A stretch of 64,000 nucleotides of DNA from Spiroplasma_E sp902809815. GTDB lineage: Bacteria > Bacillota_I > Bacilli_A > Mycoplasmatales > VBWQ01. The translations under genes and the position numbers were made by a program. The first letter of the stretch is position 1. Every line of letters starts with the position of its first letter. Shown piece after piece: positions 32,357 through 41,274 of the stretch. The notes under the pieces are model-generated. The model searched no databases. It worked only from the letters and a program-made list of their open reading frames with translations, and was not told where the DNA came from. The stretch lies in NCBI RefSeq assembly GCF_964030925.1, contig NZ_OZ034992.1:1054001-1118000 (forward strand), given 5' to 3'.

Positions 32357-33172
32357 TTATTTTTTATTTTTTTGATTACTATTTTTAAGTTTATTTTTAG
32401 ATACTAAAGTAGATTTTTCTATATTATCTGTTTCTTTAATAACTTTAACAGTCATATTTTTATGATCAAAAATAGTTTTTAAATTACCTTCAATAATAAC
32501 AGTTTCAGTATTATTAGGTTTAATAACGTTTCGTTTTGCGGGCTTGCTAACTTTTTTCTTTTTTTGTCCTTTTAATATTTCTGCTCTTAATAAAGCACGT
32601 GTTTTTCTAATTTCAAATTTTTCAAATTTAAAAAGAAATGATTTAATAAACTTTTTATAGGAATTAACAAAATATCGAAGTCTTTTCTTGCTTCGAGCAT
32701 GATTATCATATTTTAATAAAATACAAACATAGTTTAATTCATTTCTTGCTTCTGATTCAATTAATGAATTAAAAAAACTGTGATAATTATGACTTAAGTT
32801 ATATGGTTGACCAGATATTGGGCTTTTATAAGGAGTAAAACCTAGATTACCAGTAGTTTTATAATACTTAAAATCAGCAACTCGTGTTGTCATTTGTCCC
32901 TTAGGATGCTCTGGTGATTTAATTTCTGATATTTTAAAAATATTATTTGTATCAAATTCTAAAAAATAGCAATATACCTTATGAACAAAGTTACCTGCAG
33001 TTTTAAAAGCAATATATAAATCTACTTTTGCTTCATAATTTAAATTATCAAAAATACTAACGTATGGTTGATAAAAATCATATTTTTTATCAATAATTTC
33101 TCATCCTTGTTTTTTAATAGTAAGTTCAATCTCATCAGCACAAATATTTGGATTTAAAATAATTTTCTTCAT
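32357..33172 (-). CDS. conserved-looking basic protein, unknown function
   Basis: 271 residues with GGAG upstream. The N-terminal half is mixed alpha/beta; the C-terminal half is very basic (KGQKKKKVSKPAKRNVIKPN), suggesting nucleic-acid or membrane-surface binding. No family recognised. Same strand as, and upstream of, the glycosyltransferase, 73 bases apart. Confidence 0.6.
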
Positions 33173-33355
33173 TTTCTACTCCTAACTCTAATATTTTCTA
33201 AGTCTATTTTATCAAATTATATATAAAGTGTGGTCTAAGAAAATTTTTCACTTTGATTAATAATTAAAGTACTTTTATTTTTACTATTAAACAACTAACA
33301 ATACATCATAAAATTATCTTTAAACTATATGAATATATCATATATTTCTACATAG

Positions 33356-34145
33356 GACATATTCCGTAATTAAATTTAATTAATTGTCAATAAAATTGTT
33401 TTAAAACTATTTAGTGTTATTGAATATAGAAATAAATATTTTTTGAAAAAATAGTTTAAAAAATGAGTTTACATTTTAAACAAAAAATTGTTAATAATAT
33501 TTTTATATTAACTCGATAAAAATTTAAATTTTAAAAAAATATTTTTAATATTTTTTTATTTTAATGGTTTTATTTTATTAAAAATTTCACAAAGTAAGTT
33601 AAATCTTAAGTACATAAGTCTAAATTTAGATTTTCTACATTTATTTACTAAAATTTTGAATCTTTTCAATCAAGCAAAGACATGTTCAACTTTAATTCTA
33701 ATTTTAGATACAATCTTATTGTATTTTCTTTCTTGTTTAGTTAATTTTTTATTTTTAGTTCTTTTAATTGGTATTATTGTATTTTTATAAATATTTTGTA
33801 TACCTTGATATCCTAAATCACCAATAATTATTGTTTTTTCTGAAAATTCAAGATTTGAATTTTTTAATATTTGAAAATCATGCACTTTACCATTATCAGC
33901 AAAAATATCAACAATTTTTTTATTAAAAAAATCATATACAATTTGAAATTTTATAGAATACATTCAACTTTTACCAGAAAAATATTCTAACTGTAGTTTT
34001 TTTTAGTTGGTCTTTCAATTTCAATCTCAGTTGAATCAATTAAATAAAATTGAAATTCATTTGAATTTTCTTGTTTTTTATCAATTTTTAATTTATATCT
34101 TTCTTTTAAAAATTGGTAATCTTTGTGGTTACTAAGTTTATTTTG
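33356..34145 (-). mobile_element. IS5-type insertion sequence, truncated copy
   Basis: Begins with GGACATATTCCGTAATTAAA and follows copy 1 closely to 34145, where the transposase 5' part and right end are lost. A 40-base scrap of other DNA separates it from IS3-type copy 5. Confidence 0.8.
33556..34145 (-). pseudogene. IS5-family transposase remnant
   Basis: Retains the frameshift junction AAAAAAAAC and both frames downstream, with a few substitutions relative to copy 1 (IIPIKRTK for IIQIKRIK). The N-terminal helix-turn-helix is gone. Inactive, but a useful witness that the frameshift site is conserved. Confidence 0.75.
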
Positions 34146-34185
34146 ACCGCGTAAAATATTCGGTTGGTATAAAATTTCCAAAAAC

Positions 34186-35322
34186 GGTGGTTGGCCCTTA
34201 ATTACTGGACCATTTTTGATATAAAATTCTAAATTTTAATTTGTAAAATTGGTGGTTTTAGAAATTTAGAATGTATTCTTTCATAATTATAAAACATAAC
34301 ATATTGATTTACATCATTTATAGCTTCATTGATGGATAAATATTGATTTGATCCTTTAGGTAGTCATTCTTGAGATAAATGAGAAAATCAGTTTTCAGAT
34401 AATACATTACCACCAATATCATAAGGTTGTTTTTTGCTTAAAATTATTTGTTTATCCTCTGCTCATTTTGTGATATCCTGACAATAAAATTCGTTGGCGT
34501 TATCTGAATGTAAAATAACATTTTTTACTTGATTTCAAGAAAATTGTTTGTTGATTTTTTCAAGAGCAGGAAGAATTAAATCCTGATATGATTTATTAGG
34601 AGCAATATTATAACTAACAACATTATTTGAATAAAAATCAATAATTACAAAAAGATATAATCATCCTTCTTTAGTATTTATTTGTTTAGTGTCCATTGAT
34701 CAAATTTGATTTGAAGAGGTTGTACTTTTATAATCTTTGTTTACTTTATCCATTGTAGGTATTCACTTATTTGGATTTTTTTTGTTTTTAGGATAGTTAT
34801 TTTTAGTTTGTTTTAATCCTTGAATATTGTGTTCTTTCATAATTTTTCGCATTTGTTTTATTGATAATTCTATATTTAAAATGATATTTTTTTCTTGTTT
34901 TAATCACTCTTTAAAAGCTGAAAAAATTCTTAAATATCCATAAATTCTGCCTTTTCTTGTAGAATGAAATTCGATTAAAAGTTGGCATATTTTTTGATAT
35001 TTATGATTGCATTTAATAATATGATTTTCTTCTTTTTTAATAGGTTTTTGTTTATTTTTTAAAAAGTAATATGTTGATCTGTTTAATTGAAGATATTGAC
35101 ATAGGTTTCTAATTGAATATTGATTTTTACAATCATCAATAATTTTAATTTTTTCTTTGATATTTAATTTGTTAATTACTAATGCTATTTGTTTAATTTT
35201 ATCCATTAATAAAAATCCTTTCAGGTTAAAATTAGTGTTAATTATATAACACAATTGTTTTTAGAATACATTCAGGTTTTTTAAATTAATGGTCTAGTAA
35301 AAAGGGCTAAGTGGCAAGTGGC
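34186..35322 (-). mobile_element. IS3-type insertion sequence, copy 5
   Basis: Complete, with two AAGTGGC units at the right end. AAC is present on both flanks when both units are counted as part of the element, so the extra unit moved with it. 1137 bases. Confidence 0.85.
34229..35206 (-). CDS. IS3-family transposase, copy 5
   Basis: 325 residues, same as copy 1; frame intact. Confidence 0.85.
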
Positions 35323-35329
35323 AACTAAG

Positions 35330-35360
35330 AAAAAGATAGATATAAAATTCTATCTTTTTT
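35330..35360. terminator. terminator next to IS copy 5
   Basis: AAAAGATAGA pairs with TCTATCTTTT, followed by T. It isolates the downstream module from the IS. Confidence 0.75.
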
Positions 35361-35399
35361 AATTAGGTTAAAATTGTCGTTAACCTTGCTTAGTTTAAG

Positions 35400-35600
35400 A
35401 AAATAACAGCAAAACCAACCGAATAAAACTCTCCTACTTGGAATGTCGTAAAACCAAGCAAGCGAGGATAAACAATATAGGGGTGGCCGTACCGCTACGA
35501 CATAATGGAGGCAATTCTTTTAGGCAATATAAAAGAGTTATTGTGGTTTGGGGATAAATCTTTAACCCGCAATGGTTAAAGGGTAAGTGTTCCACAATAA
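35400..35600 (+). ncRNA. putative structured RNA or origin upstream of a plasmid/virus-like module
   Basis: A 200-base stretch richer in G and C than its surroundings, with no reading frame. Helices: GTCGTA (35445-35450) with TACGAC (35496-35501); AATTCTTTT (35513) with AAAAGAGTT (35531); ATTGTGG (35540) with CCACAAT (35592), enclosing CTTTAACC/GGTTAAAG. It contains TCTCCTACTTGG, which also occurs (other orientation) in the P1/P2 RNA. A leader RNA or replication origin of the module is possible. Confidence 0.45.
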
Positions 35601-35641
35601 AAAAATTTAGAAATCTTACTATTTATAAGGAGGTTTTGAAA

Positions 35642-35944
35642 GTGTCTTTAAAAGAACTCTGTTGAAAAGAGTTAAAAATTAAATTAGCAAATAAGACAGG
35701 ATTAATTAATCAATGTCAGTGTTATATCAATGAGTACTTTACAAAATTGACCAAAAGCAAAAAAGGTGGCTGATATTGTAAAAAGTATGCTCGGCATTGT
35801 TTAGCAAGATTAGAATTTATTAACAAACAAAAAATAAGTTATAATCTTTGATTTTTGACTTTACAATGCAAAAATAACCATCAAATTATTAAAAAATTAA
35901 TTTTTAAGAAAAATAAATGATGAATTATTAATATCAAAAATTAG
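35642..35944 (+). CDS. small basic protein with cysteines, GTG start
   Basis: 100 residues from GTG at 35642, chosen for AAGGAGG 10 bases upstream. Lys-rich with Cys in CQCY, YCKK and HCLARL that could bind zinc. First gene after the structured leader. Function unknown; might initiate replication of the module, but no motif shows it. Confidence 0.55.
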
Positions 35945-35958
35945 AAAGGAGAAATTAT

Positions 35959-36111
35959 ATGGTTGAAAATAATATCAAAAATACAATTAGCGATTTAATT
36001 AACGAGATTAAAACAACAACAGAAAACAATTTAAGCAATTTAGAACAAATTATGGAAGCTTTAATTGATAAAGTTAATAATATTGAAAATATTTTAAATC
36101 AAATACGATAA
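35959..36111 (+). CDS. coiled-coil miniprotein
   Basis: 50 residues with AAAGGAG upstream. Continuous amphipathic helix (LEQIMEALIDKVNNIENIL). Function unknown. Confidence 0.55.
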   Translation: MVENNIKNTISDLINEIKTTTENNLSNLEQIMEALIDKVNNIENILNQIR

Positions 36112-36188
36112 AAAAATTAAACCAATTATTTATTAAAATTAGTTAGTTTTTTATTTTTGATAAATAAAAAATAAAGGAGATAAAAATA

Positions 36189-36308
36189 ATGAGGAAAAGT
36201 TGTCCTAAATGTAGATCAAAAATAGATGGTGATAATAAACATTTATGATGCACAAATGTTTATTGTATTTTTGCAAAAAATCCATATATTTTTAAAAAGA
36301 AAAAATAG
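36189..36308 (+). CDS. zinc-ribbon miniprotein
   Basis: 39 residues with AAGGAG upstream. CPKC and CTNVYC provide four cysteines of a zinc ribbon; the tail is basic. Likely nucleic-acid binding. Confidence 0.6.
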
Positions 36309-36424
36309 ATAAATATGTTTGTTTGTGACTCTTATTTTATTTTGTTTTTTATTTAAGTTTTTAGATGATCGCTTAGTTATTTAAAATGTTGTGAAATATT
36401 AGAAAATTTGGAGGAAATTTAATA

Positions 36425-36811
36425 ATGACAGAAATAGTTAAAGAATTAATTGTAAAAATAAAACAAGAAATTAAATTATGTAATAGTGCTTTAGCATTAA
36501 AAACATTAGAAGATTTAATAAATAAATATGAAAAAGAACTTGCTGAAAAAGATAAAAAATATGGAATCTTGTTAGCAGACAGAGATAAATTAGAAATGTA
36601 TCGGCATAATCAATTAAAGAAAAGTGATATAACTTTACACTATATTGAATGTAATGAATGTGAATCAGAGGAGTTTTGCGATGATAATAATTTATTTAAA
36701 GTAGTTAATGAATTTGAACATGATGAAAATTGTTCAGATTATGGAAATATATTAAATTTAGATATTAGATGTATTATTAAATATAAAAAATATGAAAGTT
36801 TAGAGGAATAA
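36425..36811 (+). CDS. coiled-coil protein with Cys-rich acidic tail
   Basis: 128 residues, GGAGG upstream. The N-terminal 60 residues are a coiled coil; the C-terminal half holds ECNECESEEFCDDNN and DENCSDYGN, a possible metal site. Unknown function. Confidence 0.6.
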   Translation: MTEIVKELIVKIKQEIKLCNSALALKTLEDLINKYEKELAEKDKKYGILLADRDKLEMYRHNQLKKSDITLHYIECNECESEEFCDDNNLFKVVNEFEHDENCSDYGNILNLDIRCIIKYKKYESLEE

Positions 36812-36896
36812 TTATGCCAAATTACCTAGTAAGGATGCGAAATAATGACTAGTGGAGAAGCAAGTATTTTAGGAAAATTAGTTAATATCAAAAATC

Positions 36897-37127
36897 ATGG
36901 GTAGAGGTTTGTTTACACCAATTTTAGAACCAATGTTTTATGAAAAACAACTGCCTAAAATGCGTGAAATGGGAATTAGATTATATAAATCAAAATATAA
37001 ATGTACCATTTGTAATAAAAAATGAGAATGACAATATTTAGGTGCTTATGTATGCAGTTCAGATTGTATGATAAAGGTTAGAGAATTTTTAAAACAATAT
37101 TATTTAAAACCAAAGGAGGAAAAATAA
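36897..37127 (+). CDS. small zinc-finger protein
   Basis: 76 residues. CTICNKKW..CSSDC gives a CxxC..CxxxC zinc finger. Two very short overlapping frames precede it (36814-36852 and 36845-36904, 12 and 19 codons); they may be translation-coupling leaders. No strong ribosome-binding site, so coupling is plausible. Confidence 0.55.
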
Positions 37128-37325
37128 TGACATATAAATTAAAAGATTGAATTGAAATTTATAATAAAAATTTAAATATTGAAGTTTGAAGTTGTCAACA
37201 TATTATTTTTAAAGGAAAAATAATAGATTTTAAAAATTATGAAATTTTTAAAGATTGTAAAATTATTAATCAATCAATCAATAGTGATTTTCATTATTTT
37301 TACATAAATACATCAAATTTGGTAA
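37127..37325 (+). pseudogene. unknown gene cut by IS copy 6
   Basis: Starts at an ATG overlapping the previous stop (TAATG) and is open for 66 codons to the IS junction. Starts MTYKLKDWIEIYNKN. The rest is lost; the sequence on the other side of the IS belongs to another gene. Confidence 0.55.
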
Positions 37326-38461
37326 CCACTTGCCACTTAGCCCTTTTTACTAGACCATTAATTTAAAAAACCTGAATGTATTCTAAAAACAATTGTGTTA
37401 TATAATTAACACTAATTTTAACCTGAAAGGATTTTTATTAATGGATAAAATTAAACAAATAGCATTAGTAATTAACAAATTAAATATCAAAGAAAAAATT
37501 AAAATTATTGATGATTGTAAAAATCAATATTCAATTAGAAACCTATGTCAATATCTTCAATTAAACAGATCAACATATTACTTTTTAAAAAATAAACAAA
37601 AACCTATTAAAAAAGAAGAAAATCATATTATTAAATGCAATCATAAATATCAAAAAATATGCCAACTTTTAATCGAATTTCATTCTACAAGAAAAGGCAG
37701 AATTTATGGATATTTAAGAATTTTTTCAGCTTTTAAAGAGTGATTAAAACAAGAAAAAAATATCATTTTAAATATAGAATTATCAATAAAACAAATGCGA
37801 AAAATTATGAAAGAACACAATATTCAAGGATTAAAACAAACTAAAAATAACTATCCTAAAAACAAAAAAAATCCAAATAAGTGAATACCTACAATGGATA
37901 AAGTAAACAAAGATTATAAAAGTACAACCTCTTCAAATCAAATTTGATCAATGGACACTAAACAAATAAATACTAAAGAAGGATGATTATATCTTTTTGT
38001 AATTATTGATTTTTATTCAAATAATGTTGTTAGTTATAATATTGCTCCTAATAAATCATATCAGGATTTAATTCTTCCTGCTCTTGAAAAAATCAACAAA
38101 CAATTTTCTTGAAATCAAGTAAAAAATGTTATTTTACATTCAGATAACGCCAACGAATTTTATTGTCAGGATATCACAAAATGAGCAGAGGATAAACAAA
38201 TAATTTTAAGCAAAAAACAACCTTATGATATTGGTGGTAATGTATTATCTGAAAACTGATTTTCTCATTTATCTCAAGAATGACTACCTAAAGGATCAAA
38301 TCAATATTTATCCATCAATGAAGCTATAAATGATGTAAATCAATATGTTATGTTTTATAATTATGAAAGAATACATTCTAAATTTCTAAAACCACCAATT
38401 TTACAAATTAAAATTTAGAATTTTATATCAAAAATGGTCCAGTAATTAAGGGCCAACCACC
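37326..38461 (+). mobile_element. IS3-type insertion sequence, copy 6
   Basis: Complete, plus orientation, with two heptamer units at its right end (the outer one changed to CCACTT). Its flanks do not match and interrupt different genes, so it is a junction of a deletion or recombination. Confidence 0.85.
37441..38418 (+). CDS. IS3-family transposase, copy 6
   Basis: 325 residues, same as the other intact copies. Confidence 0.85.
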
Positions 38462-38462
38462 A

Positions 38463-39374
38463 TTAGCAACAATAAATAAAGATTATATTATTCAAATATA
38501 TAAAAATAACCAATGACAGAAATTAACTGATGATGATTTAAACCAATTAATAACTAATCAGCAAGAACAAACAAAAGAAATAATGCTAAAAATCAAAGCA
38601 CTAAATACATCAATGTTGTTAATTGGTGAAACAAACCAATTTAAAGTTATTAATAACTTAAATTATGATGAAAATAAAGTAATTGATTTAAGTAAAATTA
38701 AATATCAAAATCAAGAATATAATTTTAAATATAAAACAAAAGATGATATTTTAAATAATTATATTATGGAATATATTAAGCAAGGTTTTAAAATTAATAA
38801 ATTAGATGAAATCTTGAAACAAGATATTGATTATCAAATATCATTACAAGGATTAAATGGCAAAAACATTAATATTAATGATAATGAATTACAGGAATTT
38901 ATGAAAAAGATTCAAGAAAATAAATATAGTGAGTTAAAAATTACTATTTATGCTTTGGATAATAGTTTAAAAGCAGTTGGGAATGTTTCATATAAATTAA
39001 TAAACAACCCAATAACAGAAAATGCCCCCAACAAACCAAATGAAATTCCCCCAACAGAGGGAATAATACCTAACACTCCTAATAATCCAAATGGAAATAA
39101 CGAAAATAATGGGAATGAAGAGAATAATAATCCAAATAAACCAGAAAAACCAAACAAACAACCAGATCCTAACAAACATAATAAAAATAATGAAAGTGGT
39201 TGAAAAAAGTTTTTTAAAAAACCAGTTAATTTATTTTTTATGACTTTGATTAGTTGTGGGATAGTTGGTGGATTTATAACTTGAATTATCATTAAAAATC
39301 AATTAAATAAAAAAATTGGGGGTAAAATAGAAAGGAAAAAAAGTAAAAAGAAAAATAAAACAAAGAAACAATAA
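38463..39374 (+). pseudogene. adhesin-like surface protein, N-terminus lost to IS
   Basis: Open from the IS junction with a TGA-Trp, 303 residues. The N-terminal 180 residues contain beta-rich repeats of the kind seen in extracellular domains. A spacer rich in Pro, Asn and Glu follows (NAPNKPNEIPPTEG, NPNKPEKPNKQPDPN), then one membrane helix (LFFMTLISCGIVGGFITWII) and a Lys-rich cytoplasmic tail. This plan resembles plasmid-borne Spiroplasma adhesins (ScARP type), which is inference. The signal peptide is gone. Its 3' end was copied to 40116-40200. Confidence 0.65.
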
Positions 39375-39390
39375 ATAATATCTTTTTGCT

Positions 39391-39524
39391 CCCCCTTTTA
39401 GTTAATGCCATTATTAAGGATTTTGAGGGGAAAATTAGCAATGAAAGATATTTTATTATATTTTTTTATATATATTTATTTATATAAAAATAGTTTTTAA
39501 AACGGCATTTTAAATGCCGTTTTT
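39391..39524 (+). promoter_or_regulatory. repeated leader cassette 1 (short ORF plus terminator)
   Basis: CCCC..GGGG dyad, then GAGGGG-A-AAATTAGCA before an ATG opening an 18-codon frame (39441-39500) that ends inside the hairpin AAAACGGCATTT/AAATGCCGTTTT with T-run (39499-39524). The next gene follows with AGAAAGAGGTG. The same layout recurs at 41103-41250. Confidence 0.5.
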
Positions 39525-39549
39525 AATTTAAAAGAAAGAGGTGTAGAAT

Positions 39550-39771
39550 ATGAAAAATAAAAAAATGAAAAATATTTTAAATTTATATAAATTTAAAACA
39601 AGTTTTTTAAGTACTAATAAGGAAACAAATTATAAAATTCAAGAAAAAGGGTTTTTTATTGGTAAACCAATAAATATTAATAATTTAGTTTTTGATTGGA
39701 AAATAGATTGAAAAAAAATAATAGAAATAAAAACTCGGCGGTTATTAAATTTAAATACAACTAAAATTTAA
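39550..39771 (+). CDS. small basic protein, unknown
   Basis: 73 residues with AAAGAGGTG upstream. Lys/Asn-rich, no membrane helix, Arg pair near the end. It may be a remnant. Overlaps no other gene but converges on a minus-strand gene three bases away. Confidence 0.45.
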
Positions 39772-39773
39772 AT

Positions 39774-40052
39774 TTATGTTCATTTAAAAATGATAAATTC
39801 AGAAAATAAAAAAGGAATATAAAAGTTTTCGAATTCATTATGTATCGAAAATAACTCTAAAATTTTATTTTTTCCATATGTATAAAATTGTTCTATAATA
39901 ATTTGATCATGTTTTATTAATTCTTCTTTTCACTTTTTAAAGAATGATTCCTGTATATTTTTTTGATCAAATATTTTAAAATTATTCAATAAACTAAATA
40001 ATGAATCATAATCAATTCTGTATGGTTTCAAATTCTCAAAATTTATCGGCAT
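39774..40052 (-). CDS. small protein on the opposite strand, unknown
   Basis: 92 residues from an ATG with TTTGGAGGT upstream, open with two TGA-Trp codons. Aromatic- and Phe-rich (MPINFENLKPYRIDYDSLFS). The only minus-strand gene with a strong ribosome-binding site in this plus-strand module, so it may be a separate cargo gene. Confidence 0.6.
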
Positions 40053-40115
40053 ATATTTTACCTCCAAACTATTAAATTAATTATATAACAAAACGATAAA
40101 TATAAAGAATACGAC

Positions 40116-40200
40116 ATTATCATTAAAAATCAATTAAATAAAAAAATTGGAGGCAAAAAAGAAAATAAAAAAAGTAAAAACAAAATAAATAAATAAAATT
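40116..40200 (+). repeat. duplicated 3' end of the adhesin-like gene
   Basis: ATTATCATTAAAAATCAATT and what follows repeats the coding end of the gene at 38463-39374 (from 39287), including the Lys-rich tail, but has no start. It marks a duplication around the inserted small genes. Confidence 0.7.
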
Positions 40201-40203
40201 TTT

Positions 40204-40232
40204 AAAAACAACAATTAAAATTGTTGTTTTTA
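40204..40232 (+). terminator. terminator / leader hairpin
   Basis: AAAAACAACAATT pairs with AATTGTTGTTTTT. Sits where the GGCATTT hairpin sits in the other leader cassettes, just before AGAAAGAGGTG. Confidence 0.65.
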
Positions 40233-40258
40233 AATGTAAAAAGAAAGAGGTGTTAAAT

Positions 40259-40477
40259 ATGAAACCTATATTAATTATTTTATTTGTATTATTACATTTA
40301 GGAATTATTATTCTATTTTGAAAATGAACTGTTAAAGAAGACAAGAAAAATATCAAAAATCCTGATTATCCAACTAAAAGAGATCTATTAAAATTATTAT
40401 ATGCTTTTATATTGACGATATTTTTTTGTTTTGAATTTATAGGAAATTTAATAATTTTACACTATGGTACAATTTAG
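40259..40477 (+). CDS. two-helix membrane miniprotein
   Basis: 72 residues with AAAGAGGTG upstream. Hydrophobic segments at residues 3-20 and 48-68 flank a charged loop. Likely an accessory of the VirB4 module. The last codons overlap the convergent minus-strand gene. Confidence 0.6.
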
Positions 40478-40908
40478 TTTTTATTATATAAATATCAAAT
40501 AAAACCAAAATGTATTAGTGTATGAAGAGAAATACAAATAATTCAAAATTCAATAATATGTATTTTTAGAAAATTAACAATTATTCATTGAAAATTATTC
40601 CAATTATTATAAATTATATCTTTATTAAAATTAGGACTAGCCCTTTTAATTGATTCTAAAATAGAATATAGTAAAATATACTCAATAACAAATATTATAA
40701 TCATAATACCAAGATTTAATATAGCAGACATGCCAAATTTTTTTCATCCTTTAACACAATATTTTTTTAAATGGTTAGTTATTCAAATTGAAATATTATT
40801 TTTTTTATTTTTTATTAAATTATAAATAAAAAAAGTAAATAAATTATAAGAAAAACTAATAAAAAAACCAATAATAAATCAAAGTCATAATTCTTTTATC
40901 AATATCAT
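40474..40908 (-). CDS. multi-helix membrane protein, unknown
   Basis: 144 residues open on the minus strand with seven TGA-Trp codons; three or four hydrophobic segments (WFIIGFFISFSYNLF; ILNLGIMIIIFVIEYILLY). The ribosome-binding site is poor, so expression is uncertain. Four-base overlap with the plus-strand gene end. No family recognised. Confidence 0.45.
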
Positions 40909-40972
40909 ACTAAAATAATATCAAAAAATTAGGCAAATTCAAGCAAGGAAAAAAAAGAAAGAGGTACAAAAT

Positions 40973-41080
40973 ATGAAAAATAAAAAAATGAGAAAGAAAA
41001 CTAAATTTGATTTTATTTTTTGAACTTTTTTTTGTATACAAATACTACTAACAATAGTGCTTATAATTTTATTTAGTTAA
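40973..41080 (+). CDS. 35-residue single-pass membrane peptide
   Basis: MKNKKMRKKTKFD then one hydrophobic helix. AAAGAGGT upstream, the same leader as its neighbours. Role unknown. Confidence 0.5.
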
Positions 41081-41102
41081 TTATTTTAATGAAATATTTA
41101 TT

Positions 41103-41250
41103 ACCCCTTTATTTAATACCCTTATTACGCATTTTAAGGGGCAAATTAGCAATGAAAGTTAAAAAAAATTTTATTATAAAATAATATATAATATTTTTAA
41201 TTAATTAATTAAAAATAGTTTTTAAAACGGCATTTTAAATGCCGTTTTTT
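41103..41250 (+). promoter_or_regulatory. repeated leader cassette 2
   Basis: CCCCTTTA/TAAGGGG dyad, AGGGGCAAATTAGCA, a 10-codon frame at 41151, then AAAACGGCATTT/AAATGCCGTTTTTT (41224-41250) and AGAAAGAGGTG before the VirB4-like gene. Compare 39391-39524. Confidence 0.5.
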
Positions 41251-41274
41251 AATTAAAAGAAAGAGGTGCAAAAT

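Noticed and set aside
38948..39292. Minus-strand ORF of 114 codons opposite the adhesin-like gene
   Set aside because: It mirrors the Pro/Asn-rich coding region. No ribosome-binding site; hydrophobic only because of the complement of Asn/Lys codons.
40474..40908. Certain call of the 144-codon minus-strand membrane protein
   Set aside because: Kept at low confidence: no good ribosome-binding site and a strongly A/T-driven composition.
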